Below are positions 25,896-33,489 of a DNA stretch of 64,000 nt, piece after piece. Origin of the DNA: Jatrophihabitans endophyticus (GTDB taxonomy: Bacteria; Actinomycetota; Actinomycetes; Mycobacteriales; Jatrophihabitantaceae); the NCBI RefSeq assembly GCF_900129455.1, contig NZ_FQVU01000002.1, forward strand, positions 868,001 through 932,000, in the 5' to 3' direction. The stretch's first letter is position 1, and each line of letters begins with the position of its first letter. A model generated the notes under the pieces. The model was given only the letters and a program-made list of their open reading frames with translations, was not told the DNA's origin and did no database searches. The position numbers and the translations under genes were made by a program.

Positions 25896-26716
25896 CGCTG
25901 ACCACGGAGAACTTCGACTACGTCCGGGAGATGGTGCATCGCGACAGCGCGATCGTGCTCGCCCCGGGCAAGGAGTACCTCGTCGAGGCAAGGCTCACGC
26001 CGCTCGCGCGGTCCTCCGGCGCGACGACGGTCGACGACTTCGTCGCCCGGATCCGCGTGGCCCGCGACCTCGCGATGCGCGCGAAGGTCATCGACGCGCT
26101 GACCACGAACGAGACGTCGTGGTACCGCGACGGCGACCCGTTCACCGCGCTGCGCAACACGGTGCTGCCCGAGATCGTCGGCCGGCCCGGTTTCGACGGC
26201 ACGGTGCGCATCTGGTCGGCGGCCTGCTCGAGCGGTCAGGAGCCGTACACGATCGCAATGGAGATCGCCGACATGGCGTCCGGGCGGCCGCTGAACGCGA
26301 GCATCCTCGCCACCGACCTGTCGCCGACGATGGTCGAGCGCACCAAGGCCGGCCGCTACAGCCAGCTCGAGGTCAACCGCGGCATGCCGGCGACCCGGCT
26401 CGTCCAGCACTTCACCCGCGAGGGCACCGAATGGGTCGTGTCGTCCCGGCTGCGTTCGATGGTGCGGACGCAGACGATGAACCTGGCCTCGCCGTTCGGG
26501 GCGATCGGCAAGTTCGACGTGGTGTTCCTGCGCAACGTGCTCATCTACTTCGACGTGCCGACCAAGCGGCAGATCCTGCAGCGTGTTCGTGCCGTGATGC
26601 GTCCGAACGCTTATCTCTTCCTCGGATCGGCCGAGGTAACCATCGGTGTGGACGACGGCTGGCGCCGTTCGGCCGCCGGCCGCAGTTCCTTCTACCAGCC
26701 CGCGACAGGAGCCTGA
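25892..26716 (+). CDS. cheR: CheR, receptor methyltransferase
   Basis: 274 residues. Small N-terminal helical domain, then a SAM-binding domain: DALTTNETSWYRDGDPF, RIWSAACSSGQEPYTIAM, ILATDLSPTMVERTKAGRYS and FDVVFLRNVLIYFD. These are the standard CheR motifs for glutamate O-methylation of receptors. No C-terminal VTR/TPR extension. ATG overlaps cheB (ATGA). Confidence 0.95.
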   Translation: MTLTTENFDYVREMVHRDSAIVLAPGKEYLVEARLTPLARSSGATTVDDFVARIRVARDLAMRAKVIDALTTNETSWYRDGDPFTALRNTVLPEIVGRPGFDGTVRIWSAACSSGQEPYTIAMEIADMASGRPLNASILATDLSPTMVERTKAGRYSQLEVNRGMPATRLVQHFTREGTEWVVSSRLRSMVRTQTMNLASPFGAIGKFDVVFLRNVLIYFDVPTKRQILQRVRAVMRPNAYLFLGSAEVTIGVDDGWRRSAAGRSSFYQPATGA

Positions 26717-26717
26717 C

Positions 26718-27098
26718 GTGCTAGCACTCGTCATCGACGATTCCCGCGCCATGCGCCGGATCGTCTCCTCGATCCTCGTCGGCGCCGGTTTCGAGACGCT
26801 GGAGGCCGAACACGGCCAGCACGCGCTCGACCTCCTCGCCGAGGGGGCCAGGCCCGAGCTCGCGTGCATCGACTGGAACATGCCGGTCCTGAACGGTCTC
26901 GAGTTCGTGACCGCCGTGCGCGCCCAGCCCGAGCACCGCGCCATGACCCTGATGATGGTCACCACCGAGAGCGAGCACGGTCAGATCGTGCGCGCCCTCG
27001 CCGCCGGCGCCCACGAGTACCTCATCAAGCCGTTCACCGCCGACGCGATGCTCGACAAGCTGAGCCTGCTCGGCCTCCTGCCGGCCGGTGTGTCATGA
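26718..27098 (+). CDS. cheY: CheY-like single-domain response regulator (first copy)
   Basis: 126 residues, receiver domain only: Asp7-Asp8, phosphoacceptor Asp52 in CIDWNMPVLNG, Thr in MMVTTESEHG and Lys in YLIKPF. GTG 26718 has AGGAG 6 nt upstream and is one base after the cheR stop; the frame is open further back but that part is cheR coding sequence. Its stop overlaps the following CheX-like gene (ATGA). A second, different CheY lies at 27605; which of them binds the motor cannot be told. Confidence 0.92.
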   Translation: MLALVIDDSRAMRRIVSSILVGAGFETLEAEHGQHALDLLAEGARPELACIDWNMPVLNGLEFVTAVRAQPEHRAMTLMMVTTESEHGQIVRALAAGAHEYLIKPFTADAMLDKLSLLGLLPAGVS

Positions 27099-27556
27099 CG
27101 GCCGCGATCGAGGTCGACGTCGACTCGCTCGGCTCGATCACGACCGATGTGTGGACGAGCTTCGTGGCCGAGGACGCCGTCGTGCTCCCGCTCGACGACG
27201 TCCCGCTGCACGCCCTGACCGACGTCTCCAGCCGGGTCGTCATCGAGGGCGACGCCAGTGGCTGCGTCGTGGTGCGCTGCGACCCCAGCTCGGCCGCCGC
27301 GCTCGCCCGGCGCCTGTTCCGCCTCGGTGACAGCGTCGAGCCCGACGACGAGGACGTCGCCGACGCCCTCGGCGAGATGGCCAACATCGTCGGCGGCAAC
27401 GTGAAGTCGCTGGGTCTCGGTGACTCGCGGCTGACGCTGCCCGCGGTCGGCGCCTCCGGCGAGGTCGAGAACGGCGACCGGCTCGTGTGCGCCGCCGATG
27501 TCATCTGGGAGGACGGCCGCGCCATCCTCTTCGTCGGTCTGCCCTACCAACCCTGA
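27095..27556 (+). CDS. cheX: CheX-like protein (probable CheY phosphatase family)
   Basis: 153 residues. The signature helix reads LGEMANIVGGNVKSL, fitting the E-x-x-N motif by which CheX and CheC dephosphorylate CheY-P (Glu and Asn four apart). Followed by LTLPAVGASGEVENGDRLVC, the usual strand that precedes the second half of the fold. Overlaps the first cheY by 4 nt, which supports a partnership with it. Confidence 0.8.
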   Translation: MTAAIEVDVDSLGSITTDVWTSFVAEDAVVLPLDDVPLHALTDVSSRVVIEGDASGCVVVRCDPSSAAALARRLFRLGDSVEPDDEDVADALGEMANIVGGNVKSLGLGDSRLTLPAVGASGEVENGDRLVCAADVIWEDGRAILFVGLPYQP

Positions 27557-27604
27557 TCCCCTGACGCCCCCGTCGCCCCCCACGCAAGAAGCGGAGAAGA
27601 AGCC

Positions 27605-27967
27605 ATGAAGGTCATCGTCGCCGACGACAGTCGCGTCATGCGACAGATCGTCATCCGGACCCTGCGCCAGTCCGGCTACAAGGACTGGGACGTCGTCGAG
27701 GCCGAGGACGGCGCCGACGCGCTGGCCAAGGTCCAGGCGGAGAACCCCGATCTCGTGCTGTCGGACTGGAACATGCCGAACATGACCGGCATCCAGTTCC
27801 TGCGCGCCCTGCGCGCGGCGGGCAACAACGTGCCGTTCGCGTTCGTGACCTCGGAGGGCTCCGAGGACATGCGCGGTCAGGCCGCGTCCGCGGGCGCCCT
27901 CGGCCTGATCGCGAAGCCGTTCACGCCCGAGACGTTCAGCGACGTCCTCGACACGGCGAACGTCTGA
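27605..27967 (+). CDS. cheY: CheY-like single-domain response regulator (second copy)
   Basis: 120 residues. Asp7-Asp8, phosphoacceptor Asp54 in LSDWNMPNMTG, Thr-Ser in AFVTSEGSED and Lys in LIAKPFTPE. The wording DWNMPNMTGIQFLRALR is closest to classical CheY. GCGGAG and GAAGAAGCC lie before the ATG. The stop overlaps the next gene by one base (TGATG). About half identical to the first copy by eye. Confidence 0.93.
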   Translation: MKVIVADDSRVMRQIVIRTLRQSGYKDWDVVEAEDGADALAKVQAENPDLVLSDWNMPNMTGIQFLRALRAAGNNVPFAFVTSEGSEDMRGQAASAGALGLIAKPFTPETFSDVLDTANV

Positions 27968-28443
27968 TGCCGACCACGACCCTGCCCGACCCGAAGGCGA
28001 TCAAGGACCTGCTGGAGGGGATGCTCGGGCGTGACGTCGACGTCGCCATCGGCAACCCGGTCGCGCCCACGGACTGTGCCGCGATGGGCATCTTCCACAC
28101 CGACCTCGGCCAGCTCTCCGCCGTCGTCATGACCGACCTGCCGCTCGGGGCCTTCCTCGGCGCGTCCATCGCGCTCATCCCGGTCGGCGGTGCCGAGGCC
28201 TCGGTCGAGGACGGCGTCCTGGCGCAGAACCTGTTCGACAACGTCGCCGAGGTGTTCAACGTGTTCGCGAGCGTGCTCAACGAGCACTCCGACGAGCACC
28301 AGCGCCTCGTCGGCACGTCTCCCGGAGTCGTCGGCGCCCCGGGTGACGCCGCCGAGCTCGCCGGCCATCCGGCGAACCGGCTCGACCTGACCGTCTCGGT
28401 CGCCAAGTACGGCACCGGGCACTGGTCGGTCGTCCTCGTCTGA
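27967..28443 (+). CDS. Divergent CheX/CheC-like protein of unknown function
   Basis: 158 residues, soluble. Overlaps the second cheY by one base, mirroring the cheY-cheX pair just upstream. The middle helix NLFDNVAEVFNVFASVLNEH contains E-x-x-N in the right place, but the Gly following in CheX (N-x-x-G) is absent. Beta-rich segments CAAMGIFHTDLGQLSAVVMT and RLDLTVSVAKYGTGHWSVVL flank it. I infer a CheY partner or distant phosphatase. It ends before a hairpin at 28468. Confidence 0.6.
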   Translation: MPTTTLPDPKAIKDLLEGMLGRDVDVAIGNPVAPTDCAAMGIFHTDLGQLSAVVMTDLPLGAFLGASIALIPVGGAEASVEDGVLAQNLFDNVAEVFNVFASVLNEHSDEHQRLVGTSPGVVGAPGDAAELAGHPANRLDLTVSVAKYGTGHWSVVLV

Positions 28444-28467
28444 CCCGCTCCGCTCCCTCCCCGGTCC

Positions 28468-28492
28468 GCCGGTCACGCCACCCGTGACCGGC
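28468..28492 (+). terminator. Hairpin after the chemotaxis genes
   Basis: GCCGGTCACG, 5-nt loop, CGTGACCGGC: perfect 10-bp stem 25 nt after the stop codon, upstream of the flhA promoter. Confidence 0.6.
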
Positions 28493-28509
28493 CGGCCGGG
28501 GAAAGGCGT

Positions 28510-28536
28510 TTAAGTGCGGCTGCGGGCTGCCGATAG
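28510..28536 (+). promoter_or_regulatory. Sigma-28-type promoter for flhA
   Basis: TTAA, 15 nt, GCCGATAG. The cleanest match in the window to TAAA-N15-GCCGATAA, inside a locally A/T-richer patch. It would give a leader of about 60 nt before flhA. Confidence 0.65.
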
Positions 28537-28603
28537 CCAAGATGCCAGGACGGCGACCCCACGGCTCGGATGCCGCAGCACGATCGCGCCCGAGTGAGGT
28601 CCC

Positions 28604-30658
28604 GTGAAGCCGAGCAGGCTCAGCCAGCTGGCAGTGCCGATCGGCGTCGTGTCGATCGTCGTCATGCTCGTCGTGCCGATGCCGGCGACCCTGCTCGACA
28701 TCCTCATCGCCGGCAACATGACCGGGGCGGTGCTGGTGGTCCTGACGTCGATGTACGTCAAGCGGCCGCTGGAGTTCTCGAGCTTCCCCTCGCTGCTGCT
28801 GATCGCCACCCTGCTGCGGCTCGCGCTCAACATCAGCGCGACCCGACTCGTCCTCACCGACGGGTTCGCCGGCAACGTCATCAACGCCTTCGGCCACTTC
28901 GTCATCGGTGGCTCGCTGGTCATCGGCCTGGTGATCTTCGCGATCCTGTTGGTCATCCAGTTCGTCGTCATCACCAACGGCGCCGGCCGCGTCGCCGAGG
29001 TCGGCGCCCGCTTCACCCTCGACGCCATGCCCGGCAAGCAGATGGCCATCGACGCCGACCTCAACGCCGGGCTGATCGACGAGCAGACCGCGCGCACCCG
29101 CCGCGCCGAGATCGCCTCCGAGGCCGACTTCTACGGCGCGATGGACGGCGCGACGCGCTTCGTCAAGGGTGACGCCATCGCCGCCATCCTCATCACCTTC
29201 ATCAACCTCATCGGCGGCTTCGCGATCGGGGTCCTGGAACACGGCATCCCGGTGTCCGAGGCGCTGTCGAAGTACAGCCTGCTCTCCATCGGCGACGGTC
29301 TGGTCAGTCAGATCCCGGCGCTGCTGCTGAGCGTGTCCACCGGCCTGATCGTCACCCGTTCCAGCGACTCCGACGACATGGGAACGGTCGTCTCCCGCCA
29401 GCTCGGCAACAACCGCAAGGCGTTGCAGATCGCCGGCGCCGGCGCCCTCGGGCTCTGCCTGGTGCCCGGGCTGCCCAAGCTGCCGTTCCTGCTGGTCGGC
29501 GGGGCCCTGCTGTTCATGGCGAGCAAGCGCAAGGCGGCCGAGGCCGTGGAGGCCGCCGAGGCCGAGACGGCGGCGACCGGCGCGCAGGCCGCTCCGGCGC
29601 AGTCCGACGAGGACGCGCTGCGGGCCGAGCTCGCCGTCGACCCGCTCGAACTGGTGCTCTCGCCCGACCTCGTGTCGCTGGTCAGCGGTGCCGGCGCCGA
29701 CCTGCTCGACCGGGTCAAGCTGCTGCGCCGCAGCCTCGCCACCGAGCTCGGCGTCGTCATGCCGCCGGTGCGCACCCGCGACAACGTCTCGCTGCCGCAG
29801 TCGACCTACGCGATCAACATCAACGGTGTCGAGGTGGCCCGCGGGCTCGCCCCGGCGGGCACCGCGCTCGCGATCGGCGACGGCATCGACGGCCTGCCCG
29901 GCCGCGAGGCGCGCGAGCCGGTGTTCGGTGTGGACGGCAAGTGGATCCCGGTCGAGATGCGCGGTCAGGCCGAGCTGCTCGGCGCCACCGTCGTCGACCG
30001 GTCGTCGCTCATCATCACGCACCTGTCCGAGGCCGTGCGGCAGCACGCGAGCCGGCTGCTCGGCCGCGAGGACGTCGCCGCCGCCACGAAGGCGCTCAAG
30101 CGCACCCACCCCGTTGTCGTCGAGGACCTCACGCCGGCGCTGCTCAGCCTGGGCGAGATCCAGCGCGTGCTGCACGCCCTGCTCGACGAGAGCGTGTCGA
30201 TCCGCGACCTCGTCCGCATCTTCGAGGCGCTGTCGGTGGCGGCCAAGGGCGGCACCGATCCGGACCGGCTCGTCGAGGCCGCCCGCGCCGCCCTCGCCCC
30301 GGCCCTCGTCGCCGGGCAGGCGACGGCGGGGACCCTCGACGTGCTCACCATCGAACCGCGGCTGCAGCAGACCCTGCTCGAGTCGGTGCGCCCCAGCGAG
30401 GGTGGCGCGCAGCTCGTCATCGAACCCGGCCTGGCCGAGCTGCTCATGAGCGGCATCGCCGAGCAGTTCACCACCCACTCGGCGCAGGGCAGCAAGCCCG
30501 TCCTCGTCTGCGCCGCCCAGATCCGTATGCCGCTGCGGCGGCTGCTGCGCCTGTCCCTGCCCGGGATGGCCGTCCTGTCCTACCCCGAGCTGGCCGCCAG
30601 CTCGGTGTCCGTCAACGCGCTAGGGGTCATCGATGACGTCCGCAACCTTGTACCGTGA
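28604..30658 (+). CDS. flhA: FlhA, flagellar type III export apparatus protein
   Basis: 684 residues. Eight membrane helices in the first ~310 residues, including the FHIPEP region: SFPSLLLIATLLRLALNISA, TRLVLTDGFAGNVINAFGHF, GRVAEVGARFTLDAMPGKQM (conserved cytoplasmic loop). The cytoplasmic domain (about 330-684) forms the ring that docks chaperone-substrate complexes; AININGVEVARG and the ending AQIRMPLRRLLRLSLPGMAV are typical. GTG start. Its 3' end overlaps the flhF-like gene by 26 nt. Confidence 0.95.
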   Translation: MKPSRLSQLAVPIGVVSIVVMLVVPMPATLLDILIAGNMTGAVLVVLTSMYVKRPLEFSSFPSLLLIATLLRLALNISATRLVLTDGFAGNVINAFGHFVIGGSLVIGLVIFAILLVIQFVVITNGAGRVAEVGARFTLDAMPGKQMAIDADLNAGLIDEQTARTRRAEIASEADFYGAMDGATRFVKGDAIAAILITFINLIGGFAIGVLEHGIPVSEALSKYSLLSIGDGLVSQIPALLLSVSTGLIVTRSSDSDDMGTVVSRQLGNNRKALQIAGAGALGLCLVPGLPKLPFLLVGGALLFMASKRKAAEAVEAAEAETAATGAQAAPAQSDEDALRAELAVDPLELVLSPDLVSLVSGAGADLLDRVKLLRRSLATELGVVMPPVRTRDNVSLPQSTYAININGVEVARGLAPAGTALAIGDGIDGLPGREAREPVFGVDGKWIPVEMRGQAELLGATVVDRSSLIITHLSEAVRQHASRLLGREDVAAATKALKRTHPVVVEDLTPALLSLGEIQRVLHALLDESVSIRDLVRIFEALSVAAKGGTDPDRLVEAARAALAPALVAGQATAGTLDVLTIEPRLQQTLLESVRPSEGGAQLVIEPGLAELLMSGIAEQFTTHSAQGSKPVLVCAAQIRMPLRRLLRLSLPGMAVLSYPELAASSVSVNALGVIDDVRNLVP

Positions 30659-32171
30659 GGGCCCCGATCTCGAGGAGCTCCTCGCCGAGATCGACGCCGA
30701 GCACGACGGCCGGGTCCGGGTCGTCGACGTCAACTACGGCCGCGACGGCGGCGTCATGGGCTTCTTCGCCCGCCGCACCATCGGCGTCCACTACGTGGTG
30801 ACCGACGACGACGTCCCGGGCGTCGACATCACCGACACCGTCGTGTTCGACGACGACCTCACCGCCATCGCCGACATCACGAGCGCCGCGGACGCCGGCG
30901 ACGGGTTCGTGGCGTCGTTCGTGCCGGTGTCCGTGCCGGTGTCCGTGCCGGTGTCGCCGCCGGTGTCGCCGGCGGCCGTGGCCGAGATGGTGGAGTCCGG
31001 GCGCGTGCCCGAGGGTGGCGACGTGGCGGGGGCCGACAACGTGGAGTTCGCGCGCATGCTGCTCGACCTGGCCGCGCAGAAGGCGGCCGAGCGGCAGGCG
31101 ACACTTCCCGCCGAGCCGCCGGTGCCCGCGCCGGTGGCACTGCCGGTGGCATCGCCGGTCGCCGCACCCGTCCCGGTCGCCGCACCCGTCCCCGCGGTGG
31201 CGCCGGTGACGGCCGCGTCGTTCGTGGGCGCGGACCCGATCGGTGCCGCGGAGCTCGTGTCCGCGCCCGCGGTGAGCCCGGTCGAGCTGCCGGCCCCGGT
31301 GGCGGAGACGCGCGACGAGCTGCTCGCCCGGGTACGGACCCGCCCGGTCGGCGCCCACCGTGCCGCCGACTACGTCGAGCCGGTCGCGGTCGAGCCGGTC
31401 GCGGTCGCGCCGGTTCCCCCGGCCCCCGCCCCGGCCCCGGCCCCGGCCCCCGCCCCGGCCCCCGTTCCCGCCGCCGTCGTCGAGCCGGTGGCCGCCGCTC
31501 CGGTCGCGACGCCGTCGCGCACGCCGTTGACGCTGCGGCGGCAACTGGCCGAGATCGGCGTCCCGTTGACCTGGATCGTCGAGGGCACCGCCAGCGCCTA
31601 CGAGGCGGTCGAGCAGCTGGTGCGGCGCATCCCGCAGCCCGGCCGGGCCGACCTCGGCCCCGGCCAGCTCCTCGTCGTCGCCGGGCCGGCGGCGCAGGCC
31701 CAGGCCGAGGCCGTCCGCATCTGCGGCCGGCTGCGCCTGGACCCGTCGGCGATCCGGACCGCCGGGTGCGGTCCGGAGTCCATCCGGCACCGCCGGCAGG
31801 CCGCGGCGCTCGAGCTCGAGGTGCGCGGCAGCCGTGGCGAGCCGTGCGTCGTGGTGGTGGCGACCGACTCCTCCGGCGACGCCGGCGGCAGCGCCGACCT
31901 CGCCTGGGCGGCCGACATCGTCGCCGCCCTCGAGCCCGACCAGCTGCACCTCGTCGTCGACGCGACGTGCCGGGTGACCGACGTCCGCCGCACCATCACC
32001 GCGTTCGGGCCGGTGACCGCGCTCGCCGTCGTGTCGGCCGCTCGCTCCGCCAGCCCGGCCGCGCTGTGGGAGCTCGGCCTGCCGGTCGGGACGCTCGACG
32101 GCGCCCCCGCCACCCGCGGTCGCTGGGCCGCCCTGCTCATCGACCGGCTCGCCGACCTGGACGACTGCTGA
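30633..32171 (+). CDS. FlhF-like protein lacking a P-loop (probable pseudo-GTPase)
   Basis: 512 residues. Position behind flhA, the N-terminal domain (LEELLAEIDAEHDGRVRVVD, GGVMGFFARR) and the C-terminal third resemble FlhF, the SRP-type GTPase that places flagella. Where FlhF has [10 protein letters not shown] this protein has AGPAAQAQAE (350-359): no Gly-Lys-Thr. The G3 region reads VVVVATDSSGD instead of DTAGR. Later segments still fit (HLVVDATCRVTDVRRT; WELGLPVGTL). Residues 95-310 are Val/Pro/Ala low complexity. GTP binding is unlikely; a scaffold role is inferred. Confidence 0.7.
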   Translation: MTSATLYREGPDLEELLAEIDAEHDGRVRVVDVNYGRDGGVMGFFARRTIGVHYVVTDDDVPGVDITDTVVFDDDLTAIADITSAADAGDGFVASFVPVSVPVSVPVSPPVSPAAVAEMVESGRVPEGGDVAGADNVEFARMLLDLAAQKAAERQATLPAEPPVPAPVALPVASPVAAPVPVAAPVPAVAPVTAASFVGADPIGAAELVSAPAVSPVELPAPVAETRDELLARVRTRPVGAHRAADYVEPVAVEPVAVAPVPPAPAPAPAPAPAPAPVPAAVVEPVAAAPVATPSRTPLTLRRQLAEIGVPLTWIVEGTASAYEAVEQLVRRIPQPGRADLGPGQLLVVAGPAAQAQAEAVRICGRLRLDPSAIRTAGCGPESIRHRRQAAALELEVRGSRGEPCVVVVATDSSGDAGGSADLAWAADIVAALEPDQLHLVVDATCRVTDVRRTITAFGPVTALAVVSAARSASPAALWELGLPVGTLDGAPATRGRWAALLIDRLADLDDC

Positions 32172-32359
32172 TGTTGCGCTGGTCGGTTCTCGCGCTCTCG
32201 GTGCTCGTCAACCTGCCCGTCTTCTACGGCGGCCTCGTCGAGCAGAACGTGCCGGTCGAGGAGGTGCTGACGCGCTTCCTCATCACCGTGCCGATCATCG
32301 CGATCCTGCTCGCGGCCGTGCGCGCCGCGTCCCGTCGCTCCAGCGACCCTCGCGGCTGA
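32171..32359 (+). CDS. Small two-helix membrane protein
   Basis: 62 residues. ATG overlaps the flhF-like stop (TGATG), so it is the last gene of the flhA operon. Two hydrophobic segments (about 5-25 and 37-55) with EQNVPVEEVLTRFL between and a basic tail RAASRRSSDPRG. No family recognised. The location suggests a flagellar or membrane-anchoring accessory role. Confidence 0.6.
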   Translation: MLRWSVLALSVLVNLPVFYGGLVEQNVPVEEVLTRFLITVPIIAILLAAVRAASRRSSDPRG

Positions 32360-32565
32360 CGCGACTGTCACACAGCGCGTATACGGGCCGTACACGCGCT
32401 GCACACGCGCCGCACACGGGCCGTGTGGCATCTCGCGGGACCGCATCGGCGCCTACCTCGCCGTTCGTGTCCTCGTGACGGCACGCGCCCCGCTGACCGG
32501 CCGCATCGACGACGCACACCGGACGGACAGGGGACGGACAGGGGACGTCCGTAGACTCCGACCAC
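32360..32565. other. Repeat-rich intergenic region before the DedA gene
   Basis: 206 nt without a gene. The first part (about 32370-32435) is a run of short CACACG/GTACACG/GGGCCGT repeats in both orientations. Near the end GGACGGACAGG occurs twice in tandem (32521-32542). A -10-like TAGACT at 32552-32557 ends 8 nt before the DedA start codon. Confidence 0.6.
32552..32557 (+). promoter_or_regulatory. -10 box TAGACT, leaderless start for the DedA gene
   Basis: TAGACT with 8 nt to GTG 32566. No good -35 at 17-18 nt; the GGACGGACAGG repeats occupy that place. No ribosome-binding site precedes the GTG. Confidence 0.4.
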
Positions 32566-33189
32566 GTGCTGCTGGCGAACCCGATCAGTCCTGACAACCT
32601 GCTCTCGGGCAGCGCCGCCCTGCTGATCCTCGCCATCGTGCTGTTCGCCGAGTGCGGCCTGCTCGTCGGCTTCTTCCTCCCGGGCGACACCCTGCTCTTC
32701 GCCGCCGGGATCTACCTGTCCGTCGGCGACATCGACACCCCGCTGGCCGCGTTCCTCGTCATCGCGCCGATCGCGGCCTTCCTGGGCAACATCGTCGGCT
32801 ACTGGATCGGCTACCGCGCCGGGCCGGTGGTCTTCGACCGACCGAACTCACGGCTGTTCCGGCCCGAGTACGTCACGCGCGCGCACGACTTCTTCGAGCG
32901 GTTCGGGTCGTGGACGATCGTGGTGGGCCGCTTCGTGCCCGTCGTGCGGACGGTCGCGACGGTGATGGCGGGCGTCGGCCGCATGCGCTTCGCCCTGTAC
33001 GCGCTGTACTCGGCGGTGGGCGGCCTGCTCTGGACCGACGGCATCCTGCTGCTCGGCCACGCGCTCGGCAAGATCGACTTCGTCCGCCGGAACAAGGGCT
33101 ACATCGACTACGTCGTCCTCGCGGTGGTGGTCATCGGGCTGCTGCCGGTGCTCGTCCACCTGTGGCAGGGGCGCCGCCGCCGAACCTGA
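32566..33189 (+). CDS. DedA family membrane protein
   Basis: 207 residues, about five membrane helices. DedA/SNARE-associated signatures: FAECGLLVGFFLPGDTLLF (E and G/P-G-D residues in a re-entrant loop), GNIVGYWIGYRAG, and FFERFGSWTIVVGRFVPVVR with the conserved arginines. Some DedA proteins flip undecaprenyl phosphate or phospholipid; that role here is an inference from the family. GTG start, likely leaderless. Confidence 0.88.
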   Translation: MLLANPISPDNLLSGSAALLILAIVLFAECGLLVGFFLPGDTLLFAAGIYLSVGDIDTPLAAFLVIAPIAAFLGNIVGYWIGYRAGPVVFDRPNSRLFRPEYVTRAHDFFERFGSWTIVVGRFVPVVRTVATVMAGVGRMRFALYALYSAVGGLLWTDGILLLGHALGKIDFVRRNKGYIDYVVLAVVVIGLLPVLVHLWQGRRRRT

Positions 33190-33190
33190 T

Positions 33191-33466
33191 TCAGTTGCGG
33201 CACCGCGCCAGGTCCGGTGGGTCCACGTGGATGCCGAAATAGGTCGTGTCCACCCGGCAGGCGTGCTCGGCGACCTCGTCCTCGACATGGCTGCGCTGCT
33301 GCCACACCACGATCGCGAGCACCACGACGACGAGGGCGATGACCACCCGCGCGACGAGCCTCGCGATGAGCAGGGCCAGCAGCGCCCCCAGCACGACCAG
33401 CACGACGACGACGGCAACGCTCACCCCCGTGACGCTGCCGGAATCGATCGCCTCCACGCCCCTCAC
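33191..33466 (-). CDS. Small membrane protein with C-terminal cysteine pair
   Basis: 91 residues, converging on the DedA gene (1-nt gap) and divergent from ribonuclease J. Very hydrophobic residues 12-58, probably two short helices split by RLVAR, then an extracellular or cytoplasmic tail of ~33 residues with two cysteines, CRVDTTYFGIHVDPPDLARC. No family recognised. Coding potential rests on the hydrophobic pattern and the well-formed tail. Confidence 0.6.
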   Translation of the reverse strand: MRGVEAIDSGSVTGVSVAVVVVLVVLGALLALLIARLVARVVIALVVVVLAIVVWQQRSHVEDEVAEHACRVDTTYFGIHVDPPDLARCRN

Positions 33467-33477
33467 CGGCCGAACGA

Positions 33478-33483
33478 TAGCCT
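33478..33483 (+). promoter_or_regulatory. Possible -10 box TAGCCT before ribonuclease J
   Basis: TAGCCT ends 6 nt before ATG 33490, and no Shine-Dalgarno sequence is present. Two CGAACGAT repeats (33471-33478, 33484-33491) flank it. No -35 match. Confidence 0.3.
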
Positions 33484-33489
33484 CGAACG

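Noticed and set aside
28277-30478. Open frame of about 730 codons antisense to flhA
   Set aside because: Only His/Arg/Asp/Gly-rich shadow sequence; flhA covers the same bases with recognised motifs.
31400-31475. GCCCCGGCC repeats in the flhF-like gene as a regulatory repeat
   Set aside because: In-frame Ala-Pro codons of a low-complexity linker.
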